Assembly (NCBI GenBank): GCA_002887195.1
Contig: PJAB01000022.1
Location: forward strand, 1 to 61,376
DNA length: 61,376 bases
Direction: 5' to 3'
Origin: Chrysochromulina parva
Lineage: Eukaryota; Haptophyta; Prymnesiales; Chrysochromulinaceae
Under the pieces are notes generated by a model, which was given only the letters and a program-made list of their open reading frames with translations, was not told where the DNA came from and searched no databases. The translations under genes were made by a program, and so were the position numbers. How positions within the stretch are numbered: position 1 is the first letter of the stretch; the number at the start of each line of letters is the position of its first letter. This document shows positions 57,801 through 61,376 of this stretch, piece by piece.

Positions 57801-60414
57801 GCAGCTCAATGCCAGCGGTGGGGTCAACCGTCAGGTGTACCTCGAAGGGCTCGCCGCCCTCGGTGCACCGATTGCCGCGCTTGTCACACGCCTCGAAGCG
57901 CACGAGCGCCGTCTGCCCGGCCGTGACCGCGGCGGGCCCCGCGCGGAGCAGCCGGCAGCTCGGCGGGTGCGCGGCGCCCGCCACGACGCTCAGGCGGAAG
58001 GGCGCACCTACGATCAATTCGCGTCCTATGCGCACCTCGAGCAGGTACTCTCCCGCCGTCTCGACCGTGTATGAGGCCGAGTACTTGCCCTCGCCCACCG
58101 GCACCACCGCCGCGCTCACGGGCGGCAGCCGCTCGTGCACACCCACCGGCGAGCCTGCTAGCGGCGAGCGCGCCGGCGACCACGCACCATTGTCGCTCAT
58201 CGTCAGCGCGCCGTCGGGCGCCGTGACGTGCGCCGGTCTGCGTACGTCCGCGTCTGCGCCTGGCCACACGCGCACCGTCGGCGGCTCGCCCTGGGCGGTG
58301 TGATTGCCAAACGAGTCACGGGCGTGCACCACGAATGCCGTCAGCTCGCCGGCGACGGCCGTGCGTGCGCCCGTACCGCTCACGGACGAGGCAGATGCGG
58401 TGGGCGGCCCTCCCGAGACGCGCGTACTAAACGGACTGCCGCGAATGTGCTCGCCGCCGAGCGTGACGTCGACGCAGCCGAGGCCCGATGTGCGCGGCAC
58501 GAGCACCGCGGCCGCCGTGCCGTCCGCCTGCCGGTAGACCTCGCCCACGATGGCGCCCGCATCCTCGCCGTAGGCTCTCTCCCAACCCGCATGCCCAAAG
58601 TCGTCCTCGGCGTCGGCGCTGTCGGCGCCCTCGCCGGCGGGGCGACCAGCGAGCCGGATGGCGACCTCGAAGATGTCCTCCTCGCAGTCGCGCGCGTTTC
58701 CGAAGCGGTCGCGCGCCACAATCGTGAAGGTCGCACGGCTGCCCGCGACAGCGCTCAGCAGCCCCTCGCCCTCGGCCGTGGAAGCGGCGGCTGATGTCTT
58801 GGTCGGGAGGATCGTGAGCGTCGGGCGGCTGCTCAGGTAGTCGCCGCGCAGGCCTACGCGCACCTCGTACTCGCCGGCCGCACATGCCGTGTATTGGACT
58901 TCGTACGCATCGCCGTCGGGAGTCGGTACCACTCGGCACTTGATGGGCGCGCTCGGATGCTCGAGGCGCAGCGGTACCAGCGTCGCGTCAAACGCATCCT
59001 CGGACGCCATTCCGTTGGTCTTGACGAGCGGCTGGGCGCGCCGCGCATTGCCGAAACGGTCGCGCGCCAGGAGCTGGAAGCTCGAGGGCACGCCGGCCTC
59101 AGCCACGCGCACACCCTCGCCGCTCAGTGTGCATGAGGCCGGGTCGCTCGGCCCAGACACGACGCGCAGCGCAAAGGGTGAGCCGCCGATGGGTACGCCA
59201 TCGCGCTCGACACGCAGCTCATACTGGCCGGTGTAACGCACCGTGTACCGTCCCTCGTAGCTGCCGTTGCCCAGGTCCGACATGAGGATGGGCAGCTCGT
59301 ACTCGTTCCGCGTGACGACGCCCGGTGACTTGGCCGTTGGCGGCACGCTCGGAGCGGCCGAGCGTGAGAGCGTGCCGTTGGCTTCTCCGAGGGGCGAAGA
59401 GGAGACCAGGTACGCTCGGCGCTCGGCGTCGCGCGGCGAGAGCTGGGGGCTGGAGGATAGCGCCGCCTTGGCTGGTGAGCTGGGCGTGGGCAGCAGCCCT
59501 CCCACGTAGCGCGCCATCGCATCGAACCTCTCGCCTCCCATAATCTTGGGTCTGCCAAACTCGTCGTGCGCACGCACGAAGAATGAGGTGGGCTCGCCCG
59601 CGACGGCGAGGCGCAGCCCGCTGCCGTCTGCCAGGCACGAGGGCGCGTGCGCCACCGACGGCTCCACGGCGATCTCGAGTGGAGAGCCGACGAGCGGCGC
59701 TGCGTTGACTGAGAGCGAGAGCGCGTATGTGCCGGACACAGTCGCGAGGTATGTGACCGTATAGCTGCCATCCCCCTCGTCGGCAACTGAAGGGCGCAGC
59801 GGGCCAGGCCCGCGCGAAGAGGCGCGCACCTTGTCGCCGCCTTTGCGCAGCCGCGTGCCGTACGAGTCGCGGAGCACCACGGTGAAGCGAGAGCGTTGCT
59901 GCAGCAACCCCTGCCGAGCGTGATCACCAATAATATCGCTAGTGGCTGCACACGCCACGCCCGGCGGGCCGATCGGCGCGGAGGCGGCTTCAGCAGACAC
60001 GGCCACGGGAGGCGTTGCGTGCGGCGATGGGGGCGGCGGCGTGGGACGTGTCGGCGGCGCGGTCTGCGGAGGTACTCGGGCCGGAGGCGCTGTCGGCGGT
60101 GCACGCTGCTGTGGCACCTCTGGAGGCGCAGCCGTTGATGGCCGCGGTCTAGAGCCGTTGCTAACTGCGGGAATGGCAGTGGATGAAAGGCGCCGCGGTG
60201 TGGCCGCGCCCGGCTTGGGCTGCGCCTCCACCACGCGCGACGGCGGTTGCACTGCTGATCCGGGTCGGGTGGTGCTGGCGGGCACTGACTGCGGCGGCGG
60301 CACAATCAATGACTGCTGCTGCTGACAAATGCAGGACGGCGGATGATCTAGACCGTACTTGGTGCGCACCTCGCATGCTGCTTGCAGCTTCTGCAGACGA
60401 CTCGTCGAAGCCAT
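54880..60414 (-). CDS. Filamin-like protein with 11 Ig-type (filamin/ABP280) repeats, no CH domain
   Basis: 1844 residues, one exon. The N-terminal 200 residues are Pro/Ala-rich and disordered. Then come filamin-type repeats, recognised by ends such as VPIGGSPFALRVVSG, HIRGSPFSTRV, HPIGGSPYLITVRPS, TPVHGSPFTVSVQPG and VPIQGSPFAVTI, and starts like GxGLRLAVAGEPTSFFVRAHDEFG. I count 11 repeats in two blocks: nine before, and two after, a disordered stretch of about 230 residues (roughly 1340-1570). Human filamins begin with actin-binding CH domains; none is present, so any actin link must be indirect. A glycine run (GGGAGAGGG type, near 56840) sits in one repeat. Possible flagellar or membrane-skeleton scaffold; inference only. 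Confidence 0.82.
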   Translation of the reverse strand: MASTSRLQKLQAACEVRTKYGLDHPPSCICQQQQSLIVPPPQSVPASTTRPGSAVQPPSRVVEAQPKPGAATPRRLSSTAIPAVSNGSRPRPSTAAPPEVPQQRAPPTAPPARVPPQTAPPTRPTPPPPSPHATPPVAVSAEAASAPIGPPGVACAATSDIIGDHARQGLLQQRSRFTVVLRDSYGTRLRKGGDKVRASSRGPGPLRPSVADEGDGSYTVTYLATVSGTYALSLSVNAAPLVGSPLEIAVEPSVAHAPSCLADGSGLRLAVAGEPTSFFVRAHDEFGRPKIMGGERFDAMARYVGGLLPTPSSPAKAALSSSPQLSPRDAERRAYLVSSSPLGEANGTLSRSAAPSVPPTAKSPGVVTRNEYELPILMSDLGNGSYEGRYTVRYTGQYELRVERDGVPIGGSPFALRVVSGPSDPASCTLSGEGVRVAEAGVPSSFQLLARDRFGNARRAQPLVKTNGMASEDAFDATLVPLRLEHPSAPIKCRVVPTPDGDAYEVQYTACAAGEYEVRVGLRGDYLSSRPTLTILPTKTSAAASTAEGEGLLSAVAGSRATFTIVARDRFGNARDCEEDIFEVAIRLAGRPAGEGADSADAEDDFGHAGWERAYGEDAGAIVGEVYRQADGTAAAVLVPRTSGLGCVDVTLGGEHIRGSPFSTRVSGGPPTASASSVSGTGARTAVAGELTAFVVHARDSFGNHTAQGEPPTVRVWPGADADVRRPAHVTAPDGALTMSDNGAWSPARSPLAGSPVGVHERLPPVSAAVVPVGEGKYSASYTVETAGEYLLEVRIGRELIVGAPFRLSVVAGAAHPPSCRLLRAGPAAVTAGQTALVRFEACDKRGNRCTEGGEPFEVHLTVDPTAGIELPAIAEAAEEAAAAADALAADADGGAAGTDAEAVAAGVLPDVNPAVTARRRQQQVPPTPTLLDELSGMYTLGYGWSRAGALKLTIKLHGLHIGGSPLGLAVLPDEPHAAHCVPYGLHLKTSATDTPLRIGVLLRDRFGNPCEQSPHGVALVLRGPAEVHGELEHVRRGAEEEVTAVAAVTIAGRYWAHLSLHGHPIGGSPYLITVRPSAASAAASSIWGDGLHTAMAGVPAYFAVQLKDALGNATADGVEELTARVTTPSVGARIALPAAPSADDEATGALAGDGSGGDAAVGSRGVPECSLYHAYDHAPLKKGGAGAGAGGGGGGGGGGGGGEADGANGAALVAQSGLGDGSSSPGLLSGVWRTLTAGRHYLHIQLRGEPLPGSPFPITVLGGHTHAGSSTLYRQAGAADALQPGELVLCQVLARDRWGNLRGEGGDDFHVHVRGGARPTVQELRDLGSGEYELRLVLPLSGDFWLHVTHQKLHLNGSPMRINVASPGGGGGGAGGGEGAADTDWHHETGMSSPRLPHPLSGRATHNGGPPQGSSPRRSTNPASPRQLGGSPRAVAPPRPPTGTSAALMHPGPAPSGLMGMLSAGVLELPSPREPRSVPRPYPSPGAPADPKVGVTASSAAPAAAVGGSPRPRPGGSGLPGRVEELGVRGVRSGAVAGSSGPLSPRGGSLRASSQSTSPRQPWRAGVASAMPPPPPPAAVPSPPQQHRAPPAPPSAAAVTRLSYAALPTNTRVRSVALGEGLHRAAAGAAASFSIVCRDSSGRTLRPPDPSVVHLALELPPAAAVPLALPPSSVPREAPGTPAPEVHMLSSQTSADGAALLVSYMVRRAGNALLHVCLDTTPVHGSPFTVSVQPGPTAASTSSAQGAGLVHALVGVEAAFVVTAFDAFGNRKHSGGDRFQARLIGDADGKPVSRCELIDCEDGTYLSLFTPDAAAAGKSARLHVTIGDVPIQGSPFAVTIRAA

Positions 60415-61075
60415 GCTGAGAGAACCTGCCCCTCCTAAAAACTGCGATTTTCAAAGGTTCAGCGGCGCGAACGCCATTCGAAGTCTTGACCGAACCTACA
60501 TGGATGAGGACATTCCAGGTTTAGCTGTTTAGTTGGGTGGAAACAGCCGCTTCACAGTCTTCCTGCTTAGCGCTCACCTGCCAATTCCCTCCACCGCCGT
60601 CGAGGCTGGTCTGATGGGTCTGATGGGACTGCCAATTCCCACTGACCGTGCGCACTCAATCTCCGCGTATCCAAAAAGACCGAGATCGTTCACACGCGTT
60701 TCCATACCGTTCTTTAAATGGGTTCGGGGCGTTTTTATAGTTACATGATTTAGCATAATCGAGAACAACAAAGGACAGTGTGGTTTTGACTCTTTTGAAA
60801 TCTCAAATATTTCCAAAGGCACAGCAAGCAAGCAAGCAAGCAACAGCGCAGCGCACCACTGTCTCGCTCCATGGGGACAAGCGGAACTGTCTCAGATGAT
60901 CGCGTGGACGCCGTTCACACTGGGCGGGGCGGGCGCTAAAACCGCTATATGCCTCATTCCCTCAACAGGTTGCATGACCTGGAACTCTTCAGAGGGGGAA
61001 AAAAAGCCCCGCATACCTCGAGGGGTTAGGGGGGGTTTCCTATACAAATTGGGGGGAGTTTCCTATATACAATAC
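60415..61075. other. Upstream region of the filamin-like gene
   Basis: No gene seen. (AGCA)n, five units, at 60823-60843; GTCTGATGGGTCTGATGGG duplication near 60609-60627; G-runs GGGGTTAGGGGGGG and TTGGGGGGAG at 61022-61060. Confidence 0.55.
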
Positions 61076-61376
61076 GTATCCTGATGTATCTTGCATGTAT
61101 CCTGCATGTATCCTGCATGTATCCTGTATGTATCCTGAAGGATACATGTATCCCGAATGCATCCTGATGTATCTCAAATGTATCTTACATGTTCTGTTAC
61201 AATCCAAGAGAATACATGTATCTTGACATTTTGCATGTATTTCACACGTATCCCACACGAGTCCAAGATACATTTTGGGATACACATGAGATACATTACG
61301 ATACATGTATCTTGGGCGCTTCCTTGGTGTCACACTGGATACATGTCAGGATACATCAGGATACGTGTATCTTGGA
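61076..61376. repeat. TGTATCCTGCA / GATACATGTATC repeat field at the window edge
   Basis: Starting near 61076, the unit CATGTATCCTG repeats every 11 bp (three to four near-perfect copies to about 61130). It then degrades into scattered TGTATC and inverted GATACA words, including palindromic GGATACATGTATCC (61139-61152) and ATACATGTAT at 61213-61222 and 61302-61311. Much more AT-rich than the rest of the window. It runs off the end, so total size is unknown. Confidence 0.8.

Noticed and set aside
61022..61035. TTAGGG-like telomere sequence (GGGGTTAGGGGGGG)
   Set aside because: Only a single unit, embedded in G-runs and not repeated; not a telomere array.

Overview
This 61 kb window looks like nuclear DNA from a flagellated, probably photosynthetic marine protist. 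The DNA is GC-rich and genes lie on both strands with short gaps. I call 25 protein genes plus one doubtful small ORF. Most are intron-poor; where introns occur they are mostly short (35 to 120 nt) GT-AG types. There are no bacterial operons or ribosome-binding sites, and the gene content is eukaryotic: proteasome beta5, a GRIP-type golgin, tubulin polyglutamylase parts, an F-box protein, a NOL8-like nucleolar protein, filamin-type repeats. Long PPPSPPPP tracts, a degenerate matrixin and a Cys-rich CxYVSxSxxxxDCSW module suggest a haptophyte-like alga. This is inference; pelagophyte or dinoflagellate relatives are not excluded.

Layout. 0.8-2.8 kb: cyclic-nucleotide-dependent-type kinase (-). 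3.1-7.3 kb: TTLL tubulin polyglutamylase (+). 8.1-9.3 kb: TPGS1-like polyglutamylase subunit (-). 9.4-13.7 kb: 12-MORN protein (-), two unknown membrane proteins (+) and an EF-hand protein (-). 14-16.2 kb: a multi-TM receptor fused to a TKL kinase (+). 17.2-20.2 kb: membrane-anchored pseudo-matrixin with polyproline (-). 20.4-25.8 kb: ABCF3/GCN20-type ATPase, neutral sphingomyelinase-like enzyme and MTA/SAH nucleosidase (all +). 26.3-32.7 kb: 2121-aa golgin (+). 33.3-36.1 kb: divergent pair of proteasome beta5 (-) and ATIC (+). 36.7-40.4 kb: NOL8-like (-) and F-box/HEAT (+). 41-46 kb: acylated TPR protein (-), TLC protein, 6-phosphogluconolactonase, SAM-fold/Cys-rich protein (+). 46.6-60.4 kb: four minus-strand genes, namely an EF-hand/coiled-coil protein, a repeat protein of unknown function, an OSCA/TMEM63-like channel and an 11-repeat filamin-like protein. 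The right edge is an AT-rich GATACATGTATC-type repeat field.

How genes fit together. Several products point to the flagellum or cytoskeleton: TTLL and TPGS1-like subunits of tubulin polyglutamylation lie convergently next to each other, with MORN, EF-hand, calflagin-like and filamin-like proteins nearby. Signalling genes (cyclic-nucleotide kinase, receptor-kinase fusion, OSCA-like channel, sphingomyelinase) are also prominent. Functional coupling through neighbourhood is not implied for a eukaryotic genome.

Most interesting signal. Several introns in unrelated genes share the same short core (CCACTGATGA, up to 13 nt identical), two share a related 3' half, several are bounded by short direct repeats at the splice sites, and two contain perfect 10-bp tandem arrays. 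Together this looks like a family of introner-type (transposon-like) introns. A related 15-bp repeat also sits inside the TTLL coding region, flanked by a 19-bp duplication.
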